Notes under the pieces: model-generated
The model's database searches: none
What the model saw: the letters and a program-made list of their open reading frames with translations, nothing else
Told to the model about the DNA's origin: nothing
Assembly (NCBI RefSeq): GCF_934307085.1
Contig: NZ_CAKRCF010000012.1
Coordinates: 6,461 to 70,460, forward strand
Reading direction: 5' to 3'
DNA: 64,000 nt
Source: an uncultured Anaerobutyricum sp.
Lineage (GTDB): Bacteria > Bacillota > Clostridia > Lachnospirales > Lachnospiraceae
Position numbers and translations under genes: made by a program
Shown here: positions 31,945 through 42,215 of the stretch, piece after piece
Layout: the number at the start of each line of letters is the position of its first letter
Numbering within the stretch: position 1 is the stretch's first letter

Positions 31945-34581
31945 ATGGGTTTAGTTGATAAACTTTTTGGAAATAAAAGTGAAAAAGAAATCAAGAGAAT
32001 CGAAAAGTATGTAGATGCCATTGAAGCTCTTGATGAGAAGATGCAGGCATTAAGCGATGAAGAGCTTCGTGCAAAGACACAGGAATTTAAAGACCGTCTG
32101 GCAGCAGGCGAAACACTTGATGACCTTTTAGTAGAAGCGTTTGCTGTAGTAAGAGAGGCAGCAGACCGTACCATCCACCTGAAACACTACCGTGTACAGC
32201 TTATGGGTGGTATTATTCTGCATCAGGGACGTATCGCTGAGATGAAGACTGGTGAAGGTAAGACATTAGTTTCTACACTTCCAGCTTACTTGAATGCTCT
32301 TGAAGGCAAAGGAGTTCACATTGTTACTGTTAACGATTACTTAGCAAAACGTGATGCGAACTGGATGGGACAGGTTCATCGATTCTTAGGCTTAAGTGTT
32401 GGTGTTATTTTAAATAGCTATGATAATGCAGAACGCCAGGCGGCTTATAATTGTGATATTACTTACATTACAAATAATGAATTAGGTTTCGATTATCTTC
32501 GTGATAACATGGTTATTTACAAGAAAGATCTTGTACAGAGAGATTTAAATTATGCCATTGTCGATGAGGTCGATTCCGTATTAATTGATGAGGCAAGAAC
32601 CCCACTTATTATTTCTGGTCAGAGTGGTAAATCCACAGATCTTTACAAAGCTTGTGACGTACTTGCAAGACAGATGCAGCGTGGTACTTCTGATGGTGAA
32701 CTTTCTAAGATTGACGCCATCATGGGTATTGATATCGAAGAGGATGGAGATTTCCTTGTTAACGAGAAAGATAAGCAGGTTATGCTTACAACAGAAGGTG
32801 TAAAGAAGGTAGAGCAGTTCTTCCATATCAAGAACCTTGCAGATGCAGAGAACTTAGAGATTCAGCATAACATTATCCTTGCTCTTCGTGCACATAACCT
32901 TATGTTCCGTGACAGAGATTACGTAGTAAAGGATAATGAGGTACTTATCGTTGATGAGTTTACCGGACGTATTATGCCAGGACGTCGTTATTCTGATGGT
33001 CTTCATCAGGCAATCGAGGCAAAGGAACATGTAAAGGTTAACAGAGAGTCTAAGACTCTTGCAACAATTACATTCCAGAACTTCTTTAATAAATATAAGA
33101 AGAAAGCCGGTATGACTGGTACAGCCATGACAGAGGATAAAGAGTTCATGGATATTTACGGAATGGACGTAGTAGAAATTCCAACAAATAAACCGATGAT
33201 TCGTATAGATCATGAAGATGCTATCTACATGACAAAGAAAGAAAAGTTAAATGCAGTTATCAACGATATTGTAGAATCCCACAAAAAGGGACAGCCTGTC
33301 TTAGTTGGTACAATTAATATCGATACATCTGAAGAAGTAAGCGAACTCTTAAGTAAAAAGGGAATTAAGCATAACGTACTGAATGCGAAGTTCCATGAAT
33401 TAGAGGCCGAGATTATTTCCCATGCAGGTGAAAAGGGAGCCGTAACAATTGCGACAAACATGGCTGGTCGTGGTACCGATATCAAGCTTGAAGATGGTGT
33501 TGCAGAACTTGGCGGTTTAAAGATTATTGGTACAGAAAGACATGAGAGTAGACGTATTGATAACCAGTTACGTGGTCGTGCTGGTCGTCAGGGTGATCCA
33601 GGTGAATCTAAGTTCTACTTATCCCTTGAAGATGATTTAATGCGTTTGTTCGGTTCCGAGAGGATGATGGGTGTCTATAAGGCCTTAAAGATTCCGGAAG
33701 GCGAAGAGATTCAGCATAAGACAATCACAAAGCAGATTGAAAAGGCACAGAAGAAGATTGAGAATAACAACTTCGGTATTCGTCGTAATCTGCTTGATTA
33801 TGATCAGGTAAATAATGATCAGCGAGAAGTTATCTATGCAGAAAGACGCCGTGTATTAAATGGCGAGAGCATGCGCGATGTTGTTTACAAGATGATCAAA
33901 GATGTTGTTGCTGACGATGTGAACATGATTGCAGGGGAACAGCCATTAAAAGAGTTAAATCTTGTAGAATTGAACGAATCTTTAAGAAGAAAGATTCCAT
34001 TAGAGCCAATCACACTTACAGATGAAGAAAAAGAAAAGAACGACAAAGAAGCTCTTATCTCCCGTCTTCAGGATGAGGCAATGAAGGTTTACCATAAGAA
34101 AGAAAAAGACTTCAATGAATTCGCCAAAGTTAACGTGCCAGAAGAAGGTGTAGAACTTGGTGAGGAAGATGCAGCAATCTTTAATGATGGCATCCGTGAA
34201 GTAGAGAGAGTTATCCTTCTTAAAGTTATCGACAGTAAGTGGATGAATCATATTGATGATATGGATCAACTTCGTGAGAGTATCGGTCTTCAGTCCTATG
34301 CGCAGAAAGATCCAGTTGTTCAGTATAAGTTTCTTGGATACGATATGTTTGAGGAAATGACAAAGAATATCCGTCATGATACCGTTGGTGCATTGATGCA
34401 TGTTCAGATTGAACAGAAGGTTGAGAGAAAACAGGTTGCAAGAGCAACAGGTACAAACAAGGATGAACTTGTTGAAAGAGGACCTTACCGCAGAAAAGAG
34501 GCAAAGATTGGACGTAATGCACCATGTCCATGCGGCAGCGGAAAGAAATATAAAAACTGCTGCGGAAGATTTGCAAATTAG
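31945..34581 (+). CDS. secA: Preprotein translocase ATPase SecA
   Basis: 878 residues. This motor drives unfolded proteins through SecYEG. Walker [11 protein letters not shown], the DEAD-type [14 protein letters not shown], the preprotein cross-linking domain (about 225-370), the second helicase half ([25 protein letters not shown]), a helical scaffold and the C-terminal SEC-C zinc motif ([13 protein letters not shown]) are all in order. The ATG has AGGAGG. The TAG stop is embedded in the left end of a MITE-like repeat. Confidence 0.97.
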   Translation: MGLVDKLFGNKSEKEIKRIEKYVDAIEALDEKMQALSDEELRAKTQEFKDRLAAGETLDDLLVEAFAVVREAADRTIHLKHYRVQLMGGIILHQGRIAEMKTGEGKTLVSTLPAYLNALEGKGVHIVTVNDYLAKRDANWMGQVHRFLGLSVGVILNSYDNAERQAAYNCDITYITNNELGFDYLRDNMVIYKKDLVQRDLNYAIVDEVDSVLIDEARTPLIISGQSGKSTDLYKACDVLARQMQRGTSDGELSKIDAIMGIDIEEDGDFLVNEKDKQVMLTTEGVKKVEQFFHIKNLADAENLEIQHNIILALRAHNLMFRDRDYVVKDNEVLIVDEFTGRIMPGRRYSDGLHQAIEAKEHVKVNRESKTLATITFQNFFNKYKKKAGMTGTAMTEDKEFMDIYGMDVVEIPTNKPMIRIDHEDAIYMTKKEKLNAVINDIVESHKKGQPVLVGTINIDTSEEVSELLSKKGIKHNVLNAKFHELEAEIISHAGEKGAVTIATNMAGRGTDIKLEDGVAELGGLKIIGTERHESRRIDNQLRGRAGRQGDPGESKFYLSLEDDLMRLFGSERMMGVYKALKIPEGEEIQHKTITKQIEKAQKKIENNNFGIRRNLLDYDQVNNDQREVIYAERRRVLNGESMRDVVYKMIKDVVADDVNMIAGEQPLKELNLVELNESLRRKIPLEPITLTDEEKEKNDKEALISRLQDEAMKVYHKKEKDFNEFAKVNVPEEGVELGEEDAAIFNDGIREVERVILLKVIDSKWMNHIDDMDQLRESIGLQSYAQKDPVVQYKFLGYDMFEEMTKNIRHDTVGALMHVQIEQKVERKQVARATGTNKDELVERGPYRRKEAKIGRNAPCPCGSGKKYKNCCGRFAN

Positions 34582-34669
34582 GGTGTGTTTGGAAAGTTAT
34601 TTCCGTAATTTGTATGCTCCACAATTGTGATGCGCATCTTACAGAAAGCATTTTTAAAACGCGCTTTAG
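34578..34669. repeat. MITE-like element, copy D (about 92 bp)
   Basis: The left end TTAGGGTGTGTTTGGAAAG (34578-34596) and the inverted right end (34651-34669) are diverged forms of the CTAGAG family. The interior gcgcatcttacagaaagca aligns with copy A (cgcacatcttgcagaaagcc). The TAG of secA lies in the left terminus. Confidence 0.65.
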
Positions 34670-34894
34670 CGCAGGAAAAGTTTTGCACAGTGAATATTTT
34701 GCAGCAGATATAGGAATGCATCTGCGAAGGAATAGGCACTGTGCCTTTCTTTATCATATACATGATAATGTACATGGAACGATTCAAATATACAGATAAC
34801 TACAGGTAATCGTTCAAAAATATTTCAGGACGAATAAACGTTTTTGAATGGTTATAGACTTTTTATATTTTATATAATAGAGAGGGTTTTATAA
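34670..34894. other. Structured intergenic upstream of prfB
   Basis: Several dyads follow one another: GCACAGTG (34685-34692) with a complement at about 34736, TTATCAT...ATGATAA (34751-34768), and GAACGATT...AATCGTTC (34777-34784 and 34808-34815). A -10-like TATAAT (34873-34878) without a good -35 precedes prfB. No known RNA family is recognised. Confidence 0.45.
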
Positions 34895-36010
34895 TTGGTT
34901 GAATTAGAACAATACAAATTTACGGTAAATCAATATAAAGAGCCGATGAAAGAGCTTGGTATTTCTTTGGCACTTTCTCATAAACATGAGCAGATTAAAG
35001 AATTAGAAAATGAGATGCGTGAAGAAGGGTTCTGGAATAACCCGGACAAGGCACAGGAAGTTACCAGAAAGGTAAAAAATCTTAAAGATACCGTTTCTGC
35101 CTACCACGCATTAGAATTAACACTGGATGATGTTTCAACGATGATTGAACTTGGTAACGAGGAAAATGATGCCAGCGTAATTCCAGATATTGAAGAATTA
35201 CTTGGCGAATTCGAGATAGAATTTGACAATTTAAAGATTCAGACACTGTTATCCGGTGAGTACGATAAAAATAATGCGATTGTTACCCTTCATGCAGGTG
35301 CAGGTGGAACAGAATCTTGCGACTGGGCAGGAATGCTTTACCGAATGTATAGCAAATGGGCAGACAGTCATGGCTTTAAGACAGAAGTTCTTGATTACCT
35401 TGACGGGGATGAAGCAGGAATCAAGTCCATTACATTTGAAGTAAACGGGGAGAATGCGTACGGTTATCTTAAGTCTGAAAAGGGTGTACACCGTCTTGTA
35501 AGAATTTCTCCATTTAATGCAGCGGGAAAGAGACAGACTTCTTTTGCATCGTGTGATGTTATGCCGGATATTGAAGAAGACTTATCTGTAGAGATTGCCG
35601 ATGAAGATATCCGTATTGATACCTATCGTTCAAGTGGAGCAGGTGGACAGCACATTAACAAGACAGATTCTGCAATCCGTATCACACATATTCCTACTGG
35701 TGTTGTTGTACAGTGTCAGAATGAGCGTTCCCAGCACAAGAACAAGGATAAGGCAATGCAGATGTTAAAGGCAAAGCTGTACCTGATTAAAGAACAGGAA
35801 AATAGGGAAAAATTATCGGATATCCGGGGAGAAGTTTCTGATAATGGATGGGGTAACCAGATTCGTTCTTATGTTATGCAGCCATATACGATGGTAAAGG
35901 ATCATAGGACCGGAGAGGAGACTGGTAATGTGCAGAGCGTGATGGATGGAAATTTAGATGCGTTCATGAATGCATATCTTCGCTGGATTACAACTCCGAA
36001 AAAGGCTTAA
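34895..36010 (+). CDS. prfB: Peptide chain release factor 2, no programmed frameshift
   Basis: 371 residues in one continuous frame from TTG 34895 (AGAGGG site). RF2 ends translation at UGA and UAA. The SPF stop-recognition motif is at 205-207 and the GGQ catalytic motif at 250-252, the same numbering as E. coli RF2, so nothing is missing. In most bacteria codon 26 is an in-frame UGA crossed by a +1 shift. Here the region reads ggt att tct ttg gca, all sense codons, resembling a repaired shift site. The autoregulatory switch is therefore lost. Confidence 0.95.
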   Translation: MVELEQYKFTVNQYKEPMKELGISLALSHKHEQIKELENEMREEGFWNNPDKAQEVTRKVKNLKDTVSAYHALELTLDDVSTMIELGNEENDASVIPDIEELLGEFEIEFDNLKIQTLLSGEYDKNNAIVTLHAGAGGTESCDWAGMLYRMYSKWADSHGFKTEVLDYLDGDEAGIKSITFEVNGENAYGYLKSEKGVHRLVRISPFNAAGKRQTSFASCDVMPDIEEDLSVEIADEDIRIDTYRSSGAGGQHINKTDSAIRITHIPTGVVVQCQNERSQHKNKDKAMQMLKAKLYLIKEQENREKLSDIRGEVSDNGWGNQIRSYVMQPYTMVKDHRTGEETGNVQSVMDGNLDAFMNAYLRWITTPKKA

Positions 36011-36182
36011 ATTTACGGGAAATTATAGTAAGTTCATAAAATATTGCAGAAATCCGATACTGCGAAATATAAATCTTAAAAGAAAACGCCCCATCTGTCA
36101 GATGGATTGATTACTGGAAGTATTTACTATGAGAATTAATACGTAAAAATGAAAATTACAGACATAAGGAGCAGACAGACTA

Positions 36183-38333
36183 ATGGATATTATAAAGAAA
36201 CTGGCGCAGGAGCTTGCAATTAAAGAAGAACAGGCGAAAGCAGCAGTACAGCTTATTGATGAGGGCAATACAATTCCGTTTATTGCCAGATACCGTAAGG
36301 AAATGACAGGAGCTCTTAATGATGAGACACTTCGTAACTTGCATGAACGTCTTCTTTATCTTCGTAACTTAGAGGAGAAAAAAGAACAGGTAATTCATGC
36401 AATTACTGAACAGGGGAAGATGACTGAGGATTTAAAGGAAAAGATTCTCGCAGCAGAAACCCTCGTAGCAGTAGATGATTTATATCGTCCATACCGCCCG
36501 AAAAAGCAGACAAGAGCAACAAAGGCAAAGGAAAAAGGGTTAGAGCCATTAGCTAATATTCTTCTTTTGCAGAAGACAGAGAAGAGTATGGAAGAGGAAG
36601 CAGCAGCCTTTGTAAATGAGGAGAAAGGCGTGGCTAATATAAAAGAAGCCATGGCCGGAGCCAAGGATATTATTGCGGAAATGATCGCAGATATGGCAGA
36701 TTACCGTAAGAGTATCCGTAACTGTACGATGAAACAGGGAAGTCTTGTTGTAAAAGCAAAGGATGAGAAGTCAGAATCTGTATATGAGATGTATTATGAT
36801 TTCAGAGAACCACTTTCTAAAGTTACGGGATATCGAGTGCTTGCGATTAACCGTGGAGAAAAGGAAAGGTTCCTTACAGTAAAGGTAGAAGCACCAGATA
36901 AGCAGATTATCAATGCTTTAAATAAAACGATGATACAGGATAATCCGAATACAAAAACTTTGATGGAAGAGGCGATACTTGATGCCTATAATCGTCTGAT
37001 TGCCCCAGCTATTGAACGAGATATCAGAAGCGAGATAACAGAAAAGGCACAGGAAGGTGCTATCACAGTTTTTGGGAAGAACTTAACACAGCTTCTCATG
37101 CAGCCTCCAATGGAAGGAAGAACTGTTCTTGGATGGGACCCTGCATTTCGCACGGGCTGCAAGCTTGCTGTTGTAGATCCTACCGGTAAAGTATTAGATA
37201 CCGTTGTTGTTTATCCTACTGCGCCACAGTGTAAAGTAGAGCAGGCAAAGAAAACAGTACATGAGATGATTAAGAAGTATGATGTTTCTGTGATCAGCGT
37301 GGGAAATGGTACTGCCTGCCGTGAATCTGAGCAGGTTATCACAGAACTTATTAAGGAAATCCCGGAAAAGGTTGCTTATGTTATTGTAAATGAAGCAGGA
37401 GCTTCTGTTTATTCTGCAAGTAAGCTTGCAACCGAAGAGTTTCCGAAATTTGATGTAGGACAAAGAAGTGCGGCATCGATTGCCAGAAGATTACAAGATC
37501 CGTTAGCAGAGCTTGTAAAGATTGAGCCAAAAGCAATTGGTGTTGGTCAGTATCAGCATGATATGAACCAGAAACGATTAGAAGAAGCGTTAAACGGTGT
37601 CGTTGAAGACTGTGTAAATAAGGTTGGCGTAGATTTAAATACAGCTTCTGCCCCATTACTTTCTTACATTGCTGGAATCAGTAAAGCAGTAGCAAAAAAT
37701 ATTGTTGCTTACCGCGAGGAAAATGGACGTTTCCACACAAGAAAAGAACTCTTAAAAGTACCAAAGCTTGGACCAAAAGCATTTTTACAGTGTGCAGGTT
37801 TCTTAAGAATTCCTGGTGGAGATGAGCCGCTTGATAATACGAGCGTGCATCCAGAATCTTATGAGGCAGCAGCAAAGTTACTAAAAGATTTAGGATATAC
37901 ATCGGAAAGCATCCGTGGCGGCGGACTTGCATCCATTCATTCTCAGATTAAGGATGAAAAAGAACTGGCAGAAGTTCTTGGAATCGGTGAAATGACACTT
38001 CACGATATCGTGGAAGAATTAGAAAAACCGGGAAGAGATCCTCGTAGTGAAATGCCAAAACCAGTACTTCGTACTGATGTTCTTGAAATGAAAGATTTAA
38101 AAGAAGGCATGGTCTTAAAAGGGACTGTCCGCAATGTTATTGATTTCGGTGCCTTTGTAGATATTGGAGTACATCAGGATGGTTTAGTACACATTTCCCA
38201 GATGACAGATCGTTATATTAAACATCCGCTTGAAGTAGTAAGTGTAGGAGATATTGTAGATGTACAGGTAATGAGCGTGGATTTAAATAAAAAGAGAATC
38301 CAGCTTACGATGAAGATTGACCATAGCAAATAG
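36183..38333 (+). CDS. tex: Tex-family RNA-binding transcription accessory protein
   Basis: 716 residues. The N-terminal Tex helical domain (about 1-190), a YqgF/RNase-H-like domain (about 320-450, GWDPAFRTGCKLAVVD), helix-hairpin-helix segments (about 480-560, KVGVDLNTASAPLLSYIAGIS) and a C-terminal S1 RNA-binding domain (about 640-712, GTVRNVIDFGAFVDIGVHQDGLVHISQM) match the full Tex architecture. Tex proteins bind RNA and affect transcription and virulence gene output. ATAAGGAG precedes the ATG. Upstream lies a small hairpin CCATCTGtCAGATGG without a T run. Confidence 0.95.
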   Translation: MDIIKKLAQELAIKEEQAKAAVQLIDEGNTIPFIARYRKEMTGALNDETLRNLHERLLYLRNLEEKKEQVIHAITEQGKMTEDLKEKILAAETLVAVDDLYRPYRPKKQTRATKAKEKGLEPLANILLLQKTEKSMEEEAAAFVNEEKGVANIKEAMAGAKDIIAEMIADMADYRKSIRNCTMKQGSLVVKAKDEKSESVYEMYYDFREPLSKVTGYRVLAINRGEKERFLTVKVEAPDKQIINALNKTMIQDNPNTKTLMEEAILDAYNRLIAPAIERDIRSEITEKAQEGAITVFGKNLTQLLMQPPMEGRTVLGWDPAFRTGCKLAVVDPTGKVLDTVVVYPTAPQCKVEQAKKTVHEMIKKYDVSVISVGNGTACRESEQVITELIKEIPEKVAYVIVNEAGASVYSASKLATEEFPKFDVGQRSAASIARRLQDPLAELVKIEPKAIGVGQYQHDMNQKRLEEALNGVVEDCVNKVGVDLNTASAPLLSYIAGISKAVAKNIVAYREENGRFHTRKELLKVPKLGPKAFLQCAGFLRIPGGDEPLDNTSVHPESYEAAAKLLKDLGYTSESIRGGGLASIHSQIKDEKELAEVLGIGEMTLHDIVEELEKPGRDPRSEMPKPVLRTDVLEMKDLKEGMVLKGTVRNVIDFGAFVDIGVHQDGLVHISQMTDRYIKHPLEVVSVGDIVDVQVMSVDLNKKRIQLTMKIDHSK

Positions 38334-38362
38334 GGCTGTGGTCACAACAGGAGGGGCAAAAC

Positions 38363-39103
38363 GTGAAGAGTTTTGAAGAAATAAGCAAGATGAATCTTGC
38401 AGACCTTGATAGACCAGATGGAATCGGAGAGGAAGAATTAGGAAGAGAAACTGCTGGAATGGCTGAAGATAGTAGTGCCAGTGCAAAAAAAGTAGAGACA
38501 TCTGGTAATGAAGAAGATACAGCAGATGTAGATGGCTTAGAAACAAATGCAGATATGCCAGCAGAAGTTTCCGATGATGAGGAAGAAAAGCAGCCAAAAG
38601 AATTAGAGAAAAAAGTGATGATGGAGCCACAGGGAAAGTATTATCGTATTGATGCGGACATTACACAGTCTGCTCTGAATACCTTCCTTTTTGGACATAC
38701 GTACCGTCAGCCTTTAATGATTCTTGTCACTGTTTTAGCAATTGCATGGCCGATTGCCGTTATTGTTAAGAAACAGGGTAATATTGCTATGCCATTAATC
38801 TGTTCCTTGTTTATTCTCATCTGGATTCCATTTACAACTTATCTTCGTGCCAAGAATGCGAAGAAGTTAAATCCAATTTATGAGCAGCCGTTCCATTATA
38901 TGTTTGACGAATGGGGACTGCATTTAGAACTTGGAGATGATGCGATTGATGTGGAGTGGAAAAAAGTAACAAAGATGATTTTCTATAAATCTGTTGCTGT
39001 TATTTATACAGGAAAGAATAATGCATTTTTGATTCCTACAGAGGCAATGGGGGCGCAGAGAGGAGATATCTTAAGCTTCATTGAAGAAATGAAAAACAGA
39101 TAA
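38363..39103 (+). CDS. YcxB-like membrane protein with acidic N-terminus
   Basis: 246 residues from GTG 38363 (GGAGGGG site), 29 bases after tex. The first 95 residues are acidic low-complexity sequence (EEDTADVDGLE, DDEEEKQPKE). Two membrane segments follow (about 118-136 and 142-160), then a small PH-like domain with FDEWGLHLELGDDAIDVEWKKVTKMIFYK and FLIPTEAM, the pattern of the YcxB-like family. No function is established for that family. Proximity to tex suggests co-transcription only. Confidence 0.7.
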   Translation: MKSFEEISKMNLADLDRPDGIGEEELGRETAGMAEDSSASAKKVETSGNEEDTADVDGLETNADMPAEVSDDEEEKQPKELEKKVMMEPQGKYYRIDADITQSALNTFLFGHTYRQPLMILVTVLAIAWPIAVIVKKQGNIAMPLICSLFILIWIPFTTYLRAKNAKKLNPIYEQPFHYMFDEWGLHLELGDDAIDVEWKKVTKMIFYKSVAVIYTGKNNAFLIPTEAMGAQRGDILSFIEEMKNR

Positions 39104-39264
39104 GAAACAAATAAAATAGAAAAAGAAAAAAGTCAAAGACAGATAAAAAATTATGTCCTTTCGAAGGCTTTCTGTGATTGATTTTGTGAGATGATGAAAG
39201 AACAGTTGTAAAAGCGAGTAAAAGAAAAACTTCGTGAGGACAAGACAATCAAAAAGAGGTAGAA

Positions 39265-39696
39265 ATGAAAATAGAAAGTAACAGCGCAGAAGAAACATTT
39301 GCACTGGGAAAGCAATGCGGAGAAAAGGCAGCAGCAGGTCAGGTTTACTGCCTTTACGGTGATTTGGGAGTCGGGAAAACCGTATTTACAAAAGGATTTG
39401 CGGCAGGGCTTGGAATTAAAGAGCCAGTCAGCAGTCCAACCTTTACTATTTTACAGGTATATGATGAAGGTAGACTTCCATTTTATCACTTTGATGTATA
39501 TCGCATTAGTGACCCGGAAGAAATGTATGAAATTGGTTTTGAAGAATATATCGAGGGAGAGGGTGTCTGCTTTATTGAGTGGGCGAATCTGATAGAAGAA
39601 TTACTCCCTGAACAGTATACAGAAATCCATATTGATAAAGACTTATCGAAAGGATTTGATTATCGTCTGATTACCGTTGAGGAGGTGCAAAGATAG
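39265..39696 (+). CDS. tsaE: tRNA t6A biosynthesis ATPase TsaE
   Basis: 143 residues. The P-loop GDLGVGKT (32-39) is followed by SSPTFTILQVYD and a Walker-B-like YHFDVYRI, then EWAN. This is the compact ATPase that resets the TsaBD complex making N6-threonylcarbamoyladenosine at tRNA position 37. tsaB starts at the very next base after the stop, so the genes form one operon. Confidence 0.95.
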   Translation: MKIESNSAEETFALGKQCGEKAAAGQVYCLYGDLGVGKTVFTKGFAAGLGIKEPVSSPTFTILQVYDEGRLPFYHFDVYRISDPEEMYEIGFEEYIEGEGVCFIEWANLIEELLPEQYTEIHIDKDLSKGFDYRLITVEEVQR

Positions 39697-40425
39697 ATGA
39701 AACTTCTTGCATTAGACAGCTCTGGATTAGTAGCATCTGTCGCTATTTTAGATGGAGAAACACTTGTTGCAGAGTATACATTAAATTATAAAAAAACACA
39801 TTCTCAGACACTTTTACCGATGCTTGATGAGATTGTAAAAATGACACAGACAGAACTTTCTGAGATGGATGCCATTGCTGTAGCGGCAGGTCCAGGTTCT
39901 TTTACCGGACTCCGTATTGGTTCTGCAACAGCAAAGGGACTTGGACTGGCACTGAATAAACCAATCATCTCCGTTCCAACTTTAGAAGGAATCGCCTGCA
40001 ACTTTTATGGCACAGAAGCCATTATCTGTCCGATGATGGATGCCAGAAGACAGCAGGTATATACTGGAATCTATCATTTTGCAGGTGGCACAGAATTTGA
40101 AGAATTTGTTGCACAGGAGGCAGGTCCGGTTGAAGATATTATCGCAAAATGTAATGAACTTGGACAAAAACTTGGTAAACCGATTATTTTCTTAGGGGAT
40201 GGCGTTCCAGTATATAAGGACATTATTGAGGATCTTTGCAACGTGGAATATTCTTACGCACCAGCACATTTAAGCCGCCAGAGAGCAGGAGCCGTTGCCA
40301 TTCGTGCCATGAAGTTATACGAAGAAGGAAAGGCAGAGCCAGCGAGCGACCATGCACCGATTTATTTAAGAAAGTCACAGGCAGAAAGAGAGCTTGAGGC
40401 AAAGGGAAAGAAGTTAGAAGAATGA
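39697..40425 (+). CDS. tsaB: t6A biosynthesis protein TsaB
   Basis: 242 residues, an ASKHA-fold protein related to TsaD that lacks its metal ligands and acts as its dimer partner. The N terminus LLALDSSGLVASVAILDG and AAGPGSFTGLRIGSATAKGL are characteristic. Abuts tsaE and overlaps rimI by 4 bases (ATGA). Confidence 0.94.
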   Translation: MKLLALDSSGLVASVAILDGETLVAEYTLNYKKTHSQTLLPMLDEIVKMTQTELSEMDAIAVAAGPGSFTGLRIGSATAKGLGLALNKPIISVPTLEGIACNFYGTEAIICPMMDARRQQVYTGIYHFAGGTEFEEFVAQEAGPVEDIIAKCNELGQKLGKPIIFLGDGVPVYKDIIEDLCNVEYSYAPAHLSRQRAGAVAIRAMKLYEEGKAEPASDHAPIYLRKSQAERELEAKGKKLEE

Positions 40426-40856
40426 AGATTTGCCGAATGACCGAAGTAGACTGCGAAAGGACGGGACTTTTGATGAAAGAATGTTTTTCTGTTCCGTGGT
40501 CAGTAGAAGGTTTAAAAGAGATGTTTCATACCGAAGGTTATTGTTCTTTTCTTGCAAAAGAGGAAGAAGAAGTAATCGGCTATGTCGGAATGAAAATGGT
40601 ACTCGATGAAGCAGATATTACAAATGTGGCGGTACTGCCTTCTCAACGAAAAAAAGGGATTGCCGGAAAGCTGTTAGAGCAGTTATTAGAAGAGGCAAAA
40701 AAGCAGAAACTGCACAGTATTTATCTCGAAGTCCGTGATTCAAATGTAGCAGCACTTACCTTGTATGAACATGCTGGATTTAAAGAAGTCGGACAGAGAA
40801 AAAATTATTACGATAATCCACGCGAAGATGCAAGACTTATGCTCTGGGAAGCATAA
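40422..40856 (+). CDS. rimI: Ribosomal protein S18 alanine N-acetyltransferase
   Basis: 144 residues, a GNAT acetyltransferase. The acetyl-CoA loop is VLPSQRKKGIAGKLL, and the C-terminal LTLYEHAGFKEVGQRKNYY is the RimI signature with catalytic Tyr. It overlaps tsaB by 4 bases, the usual tsaE-tsaB-rimI order. The substrate, the N terminus of S18, is taken from family knowledge. Confidence 0.92.
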   Translation: MKICRMTEVDCERTGLLMKECFSVPWSVEGLKEMFHTEGYCSFLAKEEEEVIGYVGMKMVLDEADITNVAVLPSQRKKGIAGKLLEQLLEEAKKQKLHSIYLEVRDSNVAALTLYEHAGFKEVGQRKNYYDNPREDARLMLWEA

Positions 40857-40897
40857 GGATGCCAGAAGTTACCAGTACTTTTTGTCGTATTTTTTTG

Positions 40898-40938
40898 TAT
40901 AATGGTATCGAAAGAATCAAAAAAAGTAATATTACTTT
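40898..40938 (+). promoter_or_regulatory. TATAAT with a 16-bp palindrome downstream
   Basis: TATAAT (40898-40903) is followed 19 bases later by the perfect palindrome AAAGTAATATTACTTT (40923-40938), about 115 bases before the small zinc-ribbon gene. Position just past the start point fits a repressor operator. A -35 match is poor. Confidence 0.45.
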
Positions 40939-41054
40939 GCCTGAATTCATTTTACATCTAAATTCATTATGTGATTTACTGTGAGATATGATATTGGAAT
41001 CATAAGAAAATGAAGAAAAGTTTTTTGGAACATTTTTTGAAAATGGAGGATACG

Positions 41055-41282
41055 ATGGAGAAAAAAGTACGTGAGATTTACTGCAATTTCTGTGGAAAAA
41101 AGATAGAGACAACAGACAATAGAAAGAGAGAAGATTACCTTTCCATAAAAAAGGAATGGGGTTATTTTTCAAAAAAAGATAGGGAGATACACAGCATTTT
41201 TTTGTGTGAATCCTGTTATGATACATGGACGAAGCAGTTTAAGATTTCGGTAAGAGTAGAGGAACAGACAGAACTGCTATAG
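41055..41282 (+). CDS. Small zinc-ribbon protein
   Basis: 75 residues from ATG 41055 (TGGAGG site). Two CxxC pairs (CNFC near residue 9 and CESC near residue 55) would hold one zinc ion. Between them is a charged, Lys-rich stretch (NRKREDYLSIKKEWGY). No family name is clear; small ribbons of this form are often nucleic-acid or protein adaptors. It lies inside the t6A cluster, 16 bases before RNase Z, behind its own promoter and palindrome. Confidence 0.65.
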   Translation: MEKKVREIYCNFCGKKIETTDNRKREDYLSIKKEWGYFSKKDREIHSIFLCESCYDTWTKQFKISVRVEEQTELL

Positions 41283-41298
41283 AAAAGTGAGGGATGTT

Positions 41299-42210
41299 AT
41301 GCTGGAATTGTGTTTGCTTGGCTGCGGAGGAATGATGCCGCTGCCATACCGCAAACTGACATCATTGATGGCAAGATACAATGGAAACAGTATTTTAATA
41401 GATTGTGGCGAGGGAACGCAGGTGGCAATCAAGGAAAAAGGCTGGAGCTTTAAGCCGATTGAAGTCATCTGTTTTACGCATTATCACGCTGACCATATCA
41501 GTGGATTGCCAGGACTTCTTTTGACACTTGGAAATGCACAGAGAACGGAGCCTCTTTTGATGGTAGGACCAAGAGGGTTAGAGCGTGTAGTAAACTCATT
41601 GAGGGTGATTGCACCAGAATTGCCGTTTCCAATTGTTTTTCATGAATTAAAAGAAAAAGAAGAAGTGATTGATATATGCGGATGTCGTATTACGGCATTT
41701 CGAGTCAATCATAATGTAACCTGTTACGGTTATACAATTGAGATTGACCGGGCAGGAAAGTTTGATGTAAATAAAGCAAAAGCAAATAACGTAGAGATGC
41801 AGTATTGGAATCGTCTTCAAAAGGGAGAGACTATCGAACTTCCGGATAGGACACTTACGAGTGATTTAGTCCTTGGAGTGCCAAGAAAAGGTATCAAATG
41901 TACGTACACGACCGATACCAGACCAACGGATTCTATTGTAGAACATGCAAAGTACGCTGATTTATTTATCTGTGAGGGAATGTACGGTGAGCCGGAAAAG
42001 AAGGCAAAAGCAGTGGAATATAAACACATGACTTTTTATGAGGCAGCAGAAATTGCAAAGAAAGCCTCTGTAAAGGAAATGTGGCTTACCCATTACAGTC
42101 CGTCATTGGTAAGACCAGAGCCATATATGGAAGAAGTAAAAAAGATATTTGCCCATACCAGTGCTGGAAAAGACGGAAAAAGTACGACTCTGTTATTTGA
42201 GGAGGAATAG
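41299..42210 (+). CDS. rnz: Ribonuclease Z
   Basis: 303 residues from ATG 41299 (GTGAGGG site) in preference to GTG 41287. Metallo-beta-lactamase fold with the [12 protein letters not shown] zinc motif at about 60-71. Further ligands are near residues 140 (VNHN), 212 (TTDTRP) and 270 (WLTHYSPS). It cleaves tRNA precursors at the 3' side where CCA is absent. The neighbour pair rnz-tsaD, with a 5-base gap, puts tRNA maturation and t6A modification together. Confidence 0.9.
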   Translation: MLELCLLGCGGMMPLPYRKLTSLMARYNGNSILIDCGEGTQVAIKEKGWSFKPIEVICFTHYHADHISGLPGLLLTLGNAQRTEPLLMVGPRGLERVVNSLRVIAPELPFPIVFHELKEKEEVIDICGCRITAFRVNHNVTCYGYTIEIDRAGKFDVNKAKANNVEMQYWNRLQKGETIELPDRTLTSDLVLGVPRKGIKCTYTTDTRPTDSIVEHAKYADLFICEGMYGEPEKKAKAVEYKHMTFYEAAEIAKKASVKEMWLTHYSPSLVRPEPYMEEVKKIFAHTSAGKDGKSTTLLFEEE

Positions 42211-42215
42211 GGAAC

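Noticed and set aside
36091-36105. Hairpin CCATCTGtCAGATGG as a prfB terminator
   Set aside because: No T run follows and the stem is only seven base pairs with a one-base centre.
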